Source of the DNA: DATFVJ01 sp963851085
Lineage (GTDB): Bacteria; Actinomycetota; Actinomycetes; Streptosporangiales; Streptosporangiaceae
Assembly (NCBI GenBank): GCA_963851085.1
Contig: CAWKNX010000001.1
Location: 1-64,000 of the forward strand
Direction: 5' to 3'
Length of the DNA: 64,000 nucleotides
A program made the position numbers and the translations under genes. Shown here one piece after another: positions 56,795 to 64,000 of the stretch (position 1 is the first letter of the stretch; each line of letters begins with the position of its first letter). The notes beneath the pieces were generated by a model. It made no database searches. It was not told the origin of the DNA and saw only the letters and a list, made by a program, of their open reading frames with translations.

Positions 56795-57678
56795 CACTCT
56801 ATGTCCTCCATGATTTTGCTGATGATCTCGGCCGTGCATTCGGGGGGTTCGCTTTCCACGCAGAGCCGCTCCATCACCTCGGTGTATTTATCGATGTCGT
56901 CACGGCGGTCGAGGTAGAGGGCGCTAGTGAGCTGCTCTACGTAGATCACGTCTGGTAGGTCAGGCTCGGGGAAGCGCAGGAGTGTGAACGGGCCACCTTC
57001 GGCCGCGTGCCCGCCGGTGCGGAACGGCATGACCTGAAGGGTGACGTTCGGGAGATTCAGCGCACCGAGAAGGTGCTCGAGTTGTGCGCGCATGACGCCG
57101 GGGCCACCAATCAGGCGCCGCAGCGCCGCCTCGTCGATCACGGCCCACAGTCGCGGCGCGCCGCCTGCCCGGGTCAGCAGTTTCTGGCGGTCGGTGCGAA
57201 GCCGGACTCTGCGTTCGACCTCCTCTTCCGCCGCGCCCGTCTGGCCGCCGCTCACGATCGCCCGGGCGTACTCCTCGGTTTGCAGCAGGCCGGGCACGAA
57301 CTGGACCTCATAGGTCCGGATGAGCGTTGCCGCGTCCTCCAGGCCGACGTAGACCTGGAACCAGCCAGGGAGCAGGTCGTTGTACCGGTGCCACCAGCCG
57401 GGAGAGTTGGCCTTGACGGTGAGATCGAGCAGCGCGGCACGTTCGGCACCGTCGGTGACGCCGTAGAGGACCAGCAGATCCGCGACGTCGCGCTCCTTGA
57501 AACTTACGCGCCCGAGCTCCATCCGGCTGATCTTTGAGCCGGAGGCACGGATGGTGTACCCGGCTTCGTCTCGCGTGATTCCTTTGGTCTCTCGCAGGCG
57601 GCGTAGCTGGGATCCGAGCAGGATGCGGAGAACGGTGGGACCGCCCTCAGGCTGGGCTTCGATCACCTCTCCCCCCAT
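56794..57678 (-). CDS. XRE-family regulator with DUF5753 (WhiJ type)
   Basis: A 294-residue protein from ATG 57,678. The helix-turn-helix is LGSQLRRLRETKGITRDEAG followed by SGSKISRMELGRVSFKERDV (~residues 20-65). The DUF5753 domain (~110-280) contains RTYEVQFVPGLLQTEEYARA and LPNVTLQVMPFRTGGHAAEG. These regulators repress development genes in Streptomyces with a DUF397 partner, encoded here directly downstream and coupled. It is divergent from an ATPase gene across the palindromes at 57,780-57,809. Confidence 0.9.
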   Translation of the reverse strand: MGGEVIEAQPEGGPTVLRILLGSQLRRLRETKGITRDEAGYTIRASGSKISRMELGRVSFKERDVADLLVLYGVTDGAERAALLDLTVKANSPGWWHRYNDLLPGWFQVYVGLEDAATLIRTYEVQFVPGLLQTEEYARAIVSGGQTGAAEEEVERRVRLRTDRQKLLTRAGGAPRLWAVIDEAALRRLIGGPGVMRAQLEHLLGALNLPNVTLQVMPFRTGGHAAEGGPFTLLRFPEPDLPDVIYVEQLTSALYLDRRDDIDKYTEVMERLCVESEPPECTAEIISKIMEDIE

Positions 57679-57779
57679 GGCTCGTTCCGTCCCCGAGGCC
57701 GCGCCGCCTTGATCGCCGCGCGTAGTTGGTGGACCTGCGCTGCCTCCGAACCCACCGGTTTCTCGATGCACAACCCGTT

Positions 57780-57809
57780 TGCACGTGCATTGGGTCTTGC
57801 ATCTGCAAG
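57780..57809. promoter_or_regulatory. paired palindromes, likely operator of the WhiJ-type regulator
   Basis: TGCACGTGCA (57,780-57,789) and CTTGCATCTGCAAG (57,796-57,809) are adjacent perfect palindromes sharing the TGCA half-site, in the gap between the divergent regulator and ATPase genes. Similar TTGCA-rich elements occur upstream of such loci in Streptomyces from memory. Binding by the XRE protein is inferred. Confidence 0.6.
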
Positions 57810-57882
57810 AGTTACAAGCGATGATAGCGCGCGTGGACAGAGGTTTCCGCTGCGCTGCCGAACGCATCCGACGGCGGCAGCC

Positions 57883-58410
57883 ATGACAGCCCAAGGAGCC
57901 CCCGAGGCCGTCTTCGACGGCGCCACGGGCGGTGCCGCGTCGATCGGCCTCTTAGCGGCCGAAGCGGCGGACATCGCTGACGATGTTCTCGCCCGCGGGA
58001 ACATATGGCACGAGGCGGCATGCTCTCTTCGGGGTCGCCCGGAGTCGGTGAAGCTCGCGCGCGACTTCGCGCGCGAGACGCTCTCCGCGTGGGGCCTGTC
58101 CGACCTGTGCGATGACGTGACCTGGGTCATTTCCGAGCTGGTAACAAACGCATTGAACCACGGCCTGCCGCACTCTTCGCGCGCCCGGTGGGCACGGCCC
58201 ATCAGGCTCTGCCTGACCATGCAACTGGCGCATGTGTTGTGCATGGTATCCGACCCGGGCGGCGGCGCGCCGGTCGTGCGAAAACCGGATTACTGGCGTG
58301 AATGCGGCCGTGGGCTCCAGGTAGTCGAGTCGTGCAGCGAACGGTGGGGATGGAACCCACTGGACGGCGGCGGAAAGGTCATCTGGGCGGCATTCCGCGT
58401 CTGCGGCTGA
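57883..58410 (+). CDS. RsbW-like ATP-binding (anti-sigma) protein
   Basis: A 175-residue HATPase_c_2 protein; ATG 57,883 is selected as the start of a sensible N-terminus. LRGRPESVKLARDFARETLS, the N-box VISELVTNALNHGLPHS, VSDPGGGAPVVR and GRGLQVVESCSERWGWNPLD are the family motifs. It completes the regulator/DUF397/ATPase set typical of actinomycete WhiJ-type loci. Partner sigma factor unknown. Confidence 0.85.
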   Translation: MTAQGAPEAVFDGATGGAASIGLLAAEAADIADDVLARGNIWHEAACSLRGRPESVKLARDFARETLSAWGLSDLCDDVTWVISELVTNALNHGLPHSSRARWARPIRLCLTMQLAHVLCMVSDPGGGAPVVRKPDYWRECGRGLQVVESCSERWGWNPLDGGGKVIWAAFRVCG

Positions 58411-58491
58411 CAAAATAGCATCAATGGTGCTGCGGCGGGAGCACCGAGTGGATCTGGCCGGACCGGAGCCGCGCAGGCAGGAGAATGCCGC

Positions 58492-59427
58492 TCAGCTACG
58501 CGGCCGGACCTGAACGATCCCCCCGTCCGACACCCTGCTGTCAAAGGCGGGCTGGCGTGCGGTCGCCGGCCCGTGCAGCACTGTCCCATCGCTGATCCGG
58601 AACGTGCTGCCGTGCCACGGGCAGCTCACGTAGCGATGGCCGTTCGAGGTGACCAGCTCGCCCTGGTGCAACGGGCCGCCGAGATGAGCGCAGCGATCGG
58701 CCAATGCGCTGACCGACGAGCCTTCGCGGAGCACGAGCACGCTGATGTAGCCAAGCTCACGGCGCACCGGCCTGCCGTCGGGCAGTTCGGCGAGGCGGCA
58801 CAGGTCGTGCCAGCCGAGTGGTGCGAGGTGGGCGACCGACTCGGCATGATTGGCCCCCGCGGCCAGCCGGAAGGCCAGGTGGCCACCCAGGTACCCGCCA
58901 AGGCCGGCCACCGCGAGGCCGGTGAACGACAGGGCCTTGCCGCCGCGCGTGTGACCCGCCGACCTGGCGACCAAAGATGCGCAGAAGAATGCCGACGCGG
59001 TGGCGCTCGTCGCGGCGTGGACCACGCCGACCCGCTGCTGCTCCTGGTGCAGCATGGACCAGTCGGCCAGCCCGGTCAGCGCGGCAGGGGTGGTACCCGC
59101 GATCCCGGCGGCGATCAGGACACGTGCCGCACGCTCGGTCTCCGGGAACAGGTCGAGCAGAGCGGCGGATGTCCAGAAGCCGAGCGGCATTCCGGACAGC
59201 CGTGGATGGGCGGGCTGGCCAAGTGGGACGCCGTGCAGCGCATCCGCGGCCGGCCCAGGCGGCAGCCCGCGCCGGACCGCGCCGGTAAGCGTGCGGCCAA
59301 CGCCATCGAGCCAGCGCAGGCGTTCCAGCCGCTCGGCCGCGCCGGCGGGCCGCAGCCTCAGCGGGCCCGGCCGGGCCCGGGCAGTGCGCGCGCCACGGCC
59401 GAAGAATCTCGCGAGCGAAGGGGTCAC
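58492..59427 (-). CDS. Rieske iron-sulfur protein with DUF2231 membrane domain
   Basis: About 311 residues from GTG 59,427; the frame continues upstream to 59,508 and the start is uncertain. The N-terminal ~200 residues include DUF2231-type membrane helices (LGFWTSAALLDLFPETERAA, VLIAAGIAGTTPAALTGLAD). The C-terminal Rieske domain has CAHLGGPLHQG and CPWHGSTFRISDG, the two Cys/His pairs that bind a [2Fe-2S] cluster. It probably passes electrons at the membrane; partner and substrate are not visible. Confidence 0.85.
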   Translation of the reverse strand: MTPSLARFFGRGARTARARPGPLRLRPAGAAERLERLRWLDGVGRTLTGAVRRGLPPGPAADALHGVPLGQPAHPRLSGMPLGFWTSAALLDLFPETERAARVLIAAGIAGTTPAALTGLADWSMLHQEQQRVGVVHAATSATASAFFCASLVARSAGHTRGGKALSFTGLAVAGLGGYLGGHLAFRLAAGANHAESVAHLAPLGWHDLCRLAELPDGRPVRRELGYISVLVLREGSSVSALADRCAHLGGPLHQGELVTSNGHRYVSCPWHGSTFRISDGTVLHGPATARQPAFDSRVSDGGIVQVRPRS

Positions 59428-59528
59428 ACCATGTCCGTACCCCTCGCGGGCGAGGTATAGCGACCAGGGTTTGCTGGCGGCACGCTCAGCCGCCGGGCAC
59501 GCGAGCATGGCGGACGGCCGGAGATCCG

Positions 59529-60131
59529 CTAACCGCCGGCGGGCGCGGGCTTGAGATATCCCTTCTCGACCGAGGCCCTGACGAGGTCACTTGCGTAGGC
59601 GCCGAGGGCGGCGGAGCCGTCCTCGATCAGCCGCACCTTGGCGAGCACCCGATCGGCGGTGACGCCATGTGCGCGCCACGTACCACCATCCGTGTAGTAG
59701 TTGGCGAGCATGGGCTGCAGCCGGTCAAGCGCCCGGGCGAACCGGGCAGCCGGGGTGCGCCGGTCCTCGAACTCGTCCCAGATGGCGCGCAGCGCCGTGG
59801 CCTGGTCCGCGGGAAGCAGCGCGAAAATCCGGTCCGCGGCGGCGCGCTCGGCACGCTCGGCCTCGGCGATCGCGGCGTCCGTCGCGTAGACGAATGTGTC
59901 GCCCGCGTCGATCTCCACGATGTCGTGCAGGAGCACCATGGTGATCACACGGTTCAGGTCGGTTCCGCGCGGCGCGTACTCGCCGAGCGTGACGGCCATC
60001 ATGGCAAGATGCCAGGAGTGCTCGGCGGAGTTCTCCCGCCTCGACGCGTCGACGAGCGGGCTCTGCCGCAGCACGGTCTTCAGCCGGTCGATCTCCTTGA
60101 TGAACCGCAACTGCTCGTCCAGGCGTTCCAT
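59529..60131 (-). CDS. HD-domain nucleotidase-like protein (YfbR/HDDC2 type)
   Basis: A 200-residue protein from ATG 60,131. RFIKEIDRLKTVLRQSPL, RRENSAEHSWHLAMMA (first His), VLLHDIVEIDAGDTF (HD pair) and the later Asp of ARALDRLQPMLANYYTDGGT match the 5'-deoxynucleotidase family. It likely hydrolyses nucleoside monophosphates with a divalent metal. Encoded alone between the Rieske gene and a palindromic-repeat gap. Confidence 0.85.
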   Translation of the reverse strand: MERLDEQLRFIKEIDRLKTVLRQSPLVDASRRENSAEHSWHLAMMAVTLGEYAPRGTDLNRVITMVLLHDIVEIDAGDTFVYATDAAIAEAERAERAAADRIFALLPADQATALRAIWDEFEDRRTPAARFARALDRLQPMLANYYTDGGTWRAHGVTADRVLAKVRLIEDGSAALGAYASDLVRASVEKGYLKPAPAGG

Positions 60132-60195
60132 GCCGCCATCCGATCACACCGGCGGCCCGGCGTTCGACGGCTGGACGACCGTCACAACCCTTCTT

Positions 60196-60302
60196 CCCAA
60201 CGGCTACCGTGCGGGCGCCGCCCGCGGCGCTGCAGGGGGGCCCGGGGGATCGTCCCCCGGGCTGGCAGAGCCCAACGGCTACCGTGCGGGCGCCGCCCGC
60301 GG
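60196..60302. repeat. palindromic repeat pair, relative of the 50,686 array
   Basis: A 32-bp sequence starting CCCAACGGCTACCGTGCGGG is exactly repeated at 60,196 and 60,271, 75 bp apart. Between them is the hairpin CCCGGGGGATCGTCCCCCGGG. Spacing and hairpin match the tandem units at 50,686-50,951. Confidence 0.8.
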
Positions 60303-60406
60303 CCGGCCAGGTGACGACCTAAGCAACGGCTGTTGCACTGGGTGTTCAATAGCTTCGATGTAGCGTACGGTCACTCTTACGCAAAAGTCCGTGACAAGGA
60401 GGGCCG

Positions 60407-62251
60407 GTGCGGCAGGAGCAAGAGTCACCCAGCGCCAAACATGCTCTCACGCACCGGGCCGTTGATAGGGGCGATGTGCGGCTTGCCGTCACGGAACGTG
60501 GCGATGCCGGGCGTCCGGCCGTCCTTCTCGTCCACGGCTACCCGGACACCAGTTCGGTATGGGACGAGGTCGCAGCGGATCTCGCGGGCCGTTTTCACGT
60601 CATCACCTACGACGTGCGCGGCGCGGGCGCGTCGACGGCTCCCCATGGCACGCAGGGGTACCGGCTGGCCAGGCTGGCCGCCGATCTCGCCACCATCATC
60701 GACGAGGTGAGCCCGGACCGCCCCGTGCACCTCGTCGGCCACGACTGGGGGGCCATCCAGGCGTGGGCAGCGGTCGCACAGACCAGGCTCGCGGGCAGGA
60801 TCGCCTCCCTCACCTCGGTGGGCGGGCCGTCGCTCGACCATGTTTCCGCCTGGCTGCGCCGCCGGGCGGTGAGCGGTCCACGCGGTCTCGCCGATGTCGT
60901 CGGCCAGCTGAGCCGCTGGTGGTACGTCGGCTTCTTCCAGCTGCCCATCGTGCCCGAGATCACCTGGCGCGCCGGGCTCGGCCACTACTGGGGCCGGATC
61001 CTTCAGGCCAGCGACGGGGTGCAGCCGCGGCCGGGCCATCCAGCTGACACCATCACCCGTGACGCGGTCCACGGCCTCGCGCTCTACCGCGCGAATATCG
61101 GCGTGCGGCACGGCCGCGCCCGGCCGGTGCCAGTGGACGTCCCGGTCCAGATCGTCATAGCCAGGCGTGACCCGTTCATCGCGCGGCGGACGCAGCTCGC
61201 GGTCGCCGGATACGCGCCCAGGCTGTGGCGCCGCGATATCCGCGCGGGCCACTGGGTACCGCGCACGCATCCGAAACGGCTCGCACACTGGATCGCCGAG
61301 TTCGCCGATCACGTGGAGGGCGAGCCTGCCACCCGGGCACTGCGCCGTGCTGATGTGAGCCGCGCCGCGAAGCCGTTCGGTGGCCATCTTGTGGTTGTTA
61401 CGGGCGCGGGCGGCGGGATCGGGCGGGCCATCGCGCTCGCCTTCGCCGGCGACGGGGCAGAAATCGTGGCCGCCGACCTCGACGTCGCTGCCGCGCATCA
61501 GACCTGCGACGCCGTCGCCGCCCTCGGCGGCAGGGCGCGCGCCTATCAGGTGGACGTCGCCGCGGCCGGAGAGATGGAGCGGTTCGCCGCCTGGGTCCGC
61601 GATGTCTGCGGGGTGCCAGATGTGGTCGTCAACAACGCCGGCCTCGCGGTGGTCGGCTCGTTCCTCGCGCACACGGAGGGGGACTGGCGGCGCATCGTCG
61701 ATGTGAACCTGCTCGGGGTGATGCGCGGGTGCCGGCTGTTCGGCGCGCAGATGGCAGCGCGCGGCGAGGGCGGTCACCTGGTGAACATCGCCTCCACCGC
61801 GGCGTTCGCCCCGTCCGCGATGCTGCCCGCCTACGCCGCGACCAAGGCGGCGGTGCGGATGCTCAGCGAATGCCTGCGGGCCGAGTTCGCCAGCGCCGGA
61901 ATCGGCGTGACCGCGATCTGCCCGGGATTCACCAATACCGGGATCGCGGAGGCCGCGCGCTACGTCGGCGTGGACAAGACCGCGCAGGAGCGGCTGCGGT
62001 CCGGCGCGGCCCGGGCCATGGCGCTGCGGAACTACCCGCCGGAGAAGGTCGCATCGGCGGTTAAGCGTGCGGTCCGCGACAACCGCCCGCTCGTCCCCGT
62101 GAACGCGGAGGCGCGGCTCGGGTACGCGCTGTCCTTGTTCGCGCCCTCGGTGCTCCGGCTGGCCGCGCGCAGGAGCGGCCGGCGGATGTTCGCCCGGCTG
62201 GAGCGCTTGGCCGGGCCGGAACGCCCCGCCAGCCAGTGCGGTGACCACTAA
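60407..62251 (+). CDS. ephD: EphD-like alpha/beta hydrolase - SDR fusion
   Basis: A 614-residue two-domain protein; GTG 60,407 follows AGGAGG. Residues ~35-310: hydrolase with VLLVHGYPDTSSVWDEV, nucleophile elbow LVGHDWGAIQAW and C-terminal His in RAGHWVPRTHP. Residues ~325-585: SDR with VVVTGAGGGIGRAIALAFAG, NNAGLAVVG and catalytic YAATKAAVRML. The combination is that of mycobacterial EphD (Rv2214c), where the hydrolase opens epoxides and the SDR acts on lipid substrates. Activity here is inferred. Confidence 0.9.
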   Translation: MRQEQESPSAKHALTHRAVDRGDVRLAVTERGDAGRPAVLLVHGYPDTSSVWDEVAADLAGRFHVITYDVRGAGASTAPHGTQGYRLARLAADLATIIDEVSPDRPVHLVGHDWGAIQAWAAVAQTRLAGRIASLTSVGGPSLDHVSAWLRRRAVSGPRGLADVVGQLSRWWYVGFFQLPIVPEITWRAGLGHYWGRILQASDGVQPRPGHPADTITRDAVHGLALYRANIGVRHGRARPVPVDVPVQIVIARRDPFIARRTQLAVAGYAPRLWRRDIRAGHWVPRTHPKRLAHWIAEFADHVEGEPATRALRRADVSRAAKPFGGHLVVVTGAGGGIGRAIALAFAGDGAEIVAADLDVAAAHQTCDAVAALGGRARAYQVDVAAAGEMERFAAWVRDVCGVPDVVVNNAGLAVVGSFLAHTEGDWRRIVDVNLLGVMRGCRLFGAQMAARGEGGHLVNIASTAAFAPSAMLPAYAATKAAVRMLSECLRAEFASAGIGVTAICPGFTNTGIAEAARYVGVDKTAQERLRSGAARAMALRNYPPEKVASAVKRAVRDNRPLVPVNAEARLGYALSLFAPSVLRLAARRSGRRMFARLERLAGPERPASQCGDH

Positions 62252-62426
62252 CGTGCACCGGGTTGCGCAAAGCTACTGCCAGCGCGGATAGTCGACGCCG
62301 ATCCGGCCAAGGTATGTGGACACCGCACTAGGCGCTTGCGTCCCCGCAGTCAGGAGGCCTGCCGAGTTACGGCAACGTCCCCTTCGTGTCGGGCGTTTCT
62401 GGCCCGTCGACCGACCCGGGCGCGCT

Positions 62427-63464
62427 CTAGTCCGCCAGCCGAAGCAGCGCCGCCTGAAGCGTCAGCCCTGGCCCGAATGCCAGCGTGACCACGTGTGCGC
62501 CCGGCGGCAGCGCGGGCCGCAGCCGCTCGAGCAGCAGCAGTGCGGTGGCCGAAGAGCAGTTCCCGTAGTCGCGGAGCACCGCGCGTGAGATATCGAGCGC
62601 GCCGCCGGGCAGGCCGAGCCGGTCCGCGACGACGTCCAGGATGCGCGGGCCGCCAGGGTGCACTGCCCACGCCGCGATGTCGGCGACCCCGAGCCCGTGG
62701 CGTCCGAGCAGCCCGGTGACGACGTGGTGGACGTGCCGGGCGAGCACACCTGGCACCCGCGGCGACAGTGCCATGCGGAAACCCGTATCGGTCACGTCCC
62801 ACGTCATGTAGCCGCTCGCGGTCGTGTCGGTGACAGCGGCCAGGTCGGCGACCTCGAATCCCGTGCCGTCCGGTGTGATCACGGCTGCTGCGGCCGCGTC
62901 GCCGAAGAGCGCGTGCGCGACCACCTGGGTGAGATCGGCGCGGCCGGGTGCGGACGGCTGGACGTGCAGGCTCGGCAGTTCGAGACACAGCAGCACGGCG
63001 GGGCGTCCGCGGGCCCGCGCGAAGTCGGCCGCCGCGCCGATCCCCGGCAGCGCGGCGTAGCAGCCCATGTGCCCGATCAGCAGCCGGTGCACGTCGGGGG
63101 CCATGCCGAGATCGCGCGCGACCAGGATGTCGAGCCCGGGCGTGATATAGCCGGTGCACGACGCGACCGCGAAGAGCCCCACCTCGTCCGCGCGCAGGCC
63201 GGCCGCGTCCAGGGCCGCCGCCACCGCGTCCTTGCCGAGCGGCACAGCAGTCTCGCCGTACAGCGACATCCGGTCGCCGGTTCCCCAGCCTGACACGTCG
63301 AGGTCCGGCGGGATCGCGACGCCGTGCCTGGTCCGCACGCCGCTGCCCTGCCAGATCCGTTCCGCGCGCGGATCGCCGCGGTAATGCCCACGGAAGAACT
63401 CATCCCAGAGATCCTGCTGACGGCAGGGTGGCGGCACCGAATGGGCGACCGCCGCCACCGTCAC
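62427..63464 (-). CDS. type III polyketide synthase
   Basis: A 345-residue chalcone/stilbene-synthase-fold enzyme. GTG 63,464 overlaps the upstream gene's stop (GTGA), although several GTG codons lie nearby. The catalytic Cys is in GHMGCYAALPGIGAAADFA (~residue 135), His in WAVHPGGPRILD (~270) and Asn in YGNCSSATALLLLERL (~300). An ASCTGYITPG motif precedes them. It condenses malonyl-CoA with an acyl starter. Coupling to an acyl-CoA-dehydrogenase-like gene suggests a small biosynthetic cluster extending beyond the window. Confidence 0.9.
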   Translation of the reverse strand: MTVAAVAHSVPPPCRQQDLWDEFFRGHYRGDPRAERIWQGSGVRTRHGVAIPPDLDVSGWGTGDRMSLYGETAVPLGKDAVAAALDAAGLRADEVGLFAVASCTGYITPGLDILVARDLGMAPDVHRLLIGHMGCYAALPGIGAAADFARARGRPAVLLCLELPSLHVQPSAPGRADLTQVVAHALFGDAAAAAVITPDGTGFEVADLAAVTDTTASGYMTWDVTDTGFRMALSPRVPGVLARHVHHVVTGLLGRHGLGVADIAAWAVHPGGPRILDVVADRLGLPGGALDISRAVLRDYGNCSSATALLLLERLRPALPPGAHVVTLAFGPGLTLQAALLRLAD

Positions 63465-64000
63465 CACCGCGCTGTCTCCGCGTCGGGGTCGAGGCCGAGA
63501 ACAGCGCAGCCGAGCCAGTCGGCGCACACATCGCTGGTCGCGGGCTGCAGGGCGCCGCACCGCGCGTCGCGGTAGAGCCGTTCCAGTGGGTGCCCACGGC
63601 GCGTCGCGGATGCGCCGCAGGCCTCGAGCACGGACGCGGCGACCTCCTGCGCGGTGTCGCCCGCGACGAGCTTGGCTCGCCAGATCCAGCGGCTCGTGGC
63701 GGCGGCACCCGGCTCGGCGTCCACCTGGCGTGCCGCCTGGCGCACCACTTCACGTGCCGCGTGGGCCTGCGCGTCGGCGCGGCCGAGGCGCGAGCGCACG
63801 GCACCTGCGGCGCCGAGACCGCGGCCGCCGAGGTCGGCCGCGGCGGTGTCCACGGCGGCACGGGCAAGTCCCGCGTAGACCGCGGCGTACGAGGCCACCA
63901 GCCACTGCGGCATCACCTGGGCGATCAGCAAGGTGATTCCCTCGACGCCGCCGAGCAGGGCATTACGCGGCACGGTGACGTCGAGGTGCAGGTCGTGGCT
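63461..64000 (-). CDS. acyl-CoA-dehydrogenase-like flavoprotein, C-terminal part, runs off the window
   Basis: At least 179 residues of a frame open at base 64,000 on the minus strand. The visible part (VPRNALLGGVEGITLLIAQV, MPQWLVASYAAVYAGLARAA, then DTAQEVAASVLEACGASATR and HPLERLYRDARCGALQPATS) is the C-terminal helical domain of acyl-CoA dehydrogenases and related flavin monooxygenases. Its stop overlaps the start of the type III PKS gene by 4 bp, implying joint translation. It may supply or tailor a PKS substrate. Confidence 0.8.
   Translation of the reverse strand, partial: SHDLHLDVTVPRNALLGGVEGITLLIAQVMPQWLVASYAAVYAGLARAAVDTAAADLGGRGLGAAGAVRSRLGRADAQAHAAREVVRQAARQVDAEPGAAATSRWIWRAKLVAGDTAQEVAASVLEACGASATRRGHPLERLYRDARCGALQPATSDVCADWLGCAVLGLDPDAETARW

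Noticed and set aside
60425..62248. 607-codon frame antisense to the EphD-like gene
   Set aside because: No motif, and the sense strand encodes two recognisable domains.

Overview
The window is GC-rich DNA from an actinomycete (Actinomycetota), most likely a Streptosporangiales-like soil lineage. The grounds are GTG/TTG starts with GGAGG-type ribosome sites, 1-4 bp stop/start overlaps, a BldG anti-sigma-antagonist pair, an XRE-DUF5753/DUF397/ATPase trio of the WhiJ type, and a block (nth, NUDIX, marP, ephE-like, holin-like, acs, HAD, helicase, bldG, hppA) whose order resembles the nth-marP-acs neighbourhoods of Mycobacterium and Streptomyces. The species cannot be named from sequence alone.

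Bases 1-22,800 look like an accessory, partly decayed region. They hold an ArsR repressor beside a broken CadI/ArsI-like gene, a frameshifted actinobacterial hypothetical gene, a HEPN/MNT toxin-antitoxin-like pair, and a complete four-gene Wadjet (jetABCD, type I) anti-plasmid operon. After these come a decayed pentapeptide-repeat gene, a large repeat-built membrane protein, a pullulanase-type debranching enzyme, an Hcp-like gene remnant, and a 1,120-residue membrane-anchored NACHT-type NTPase. The Wadjet operon lies between two diverged copies of one 48-bp sequence. Long stretches here have no gene, and the clustering of immunity-type genes with remnants reads as a defence island.

Bases 22,800-31,200 are mixed: a lone receiver-domain protein, a CodA/AtzC-like amidohydrolase with a small coupled ORF, an SCO4848-type membrane protein, a ComF-like phosphoribosyltransferase, small proteins, a STAS protein, a DUF1876 protein, an NAD(P)-binding oxidoreductase, and a sigma-factor-like membrane protein split by a frameshift inside low-complexity DNA.

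Bases 31,200-51,800 are conserved core: DNA repair (nth), a CoA-type NUDIX hydrolase, the periplasmic protease MarP, DUF309, epoxide-hydrolase-like and holin-like proteins in a coupled minus-strand unit, acetyl-CoA synthetase, a HAD phosphatase, a DEAD/DEAH helicase with DUF1998, bldG with its ATPase, the H+-pyrophosphatase, SixA-like phosphatase, SerB, QueA and an SDR. Its intergenic spaces hold several families of palindromic and dispersed repeats, two of which bracket marP.

Bases 51,800-64,000 carry a GAF histidine kinase/LuxR regulator pair, an ABC ATPase, an SPFH protein, the WhiJ-type trio with palindromic operator candidates, a Rieske membrane protein, an HD hydrolase, an EphD-like hydrolase/SDR fusion, and at the edge a type III polyketide synthase translationally coupled to an acyl-CoA-dehydrogenase-like gene that runs out of the window.
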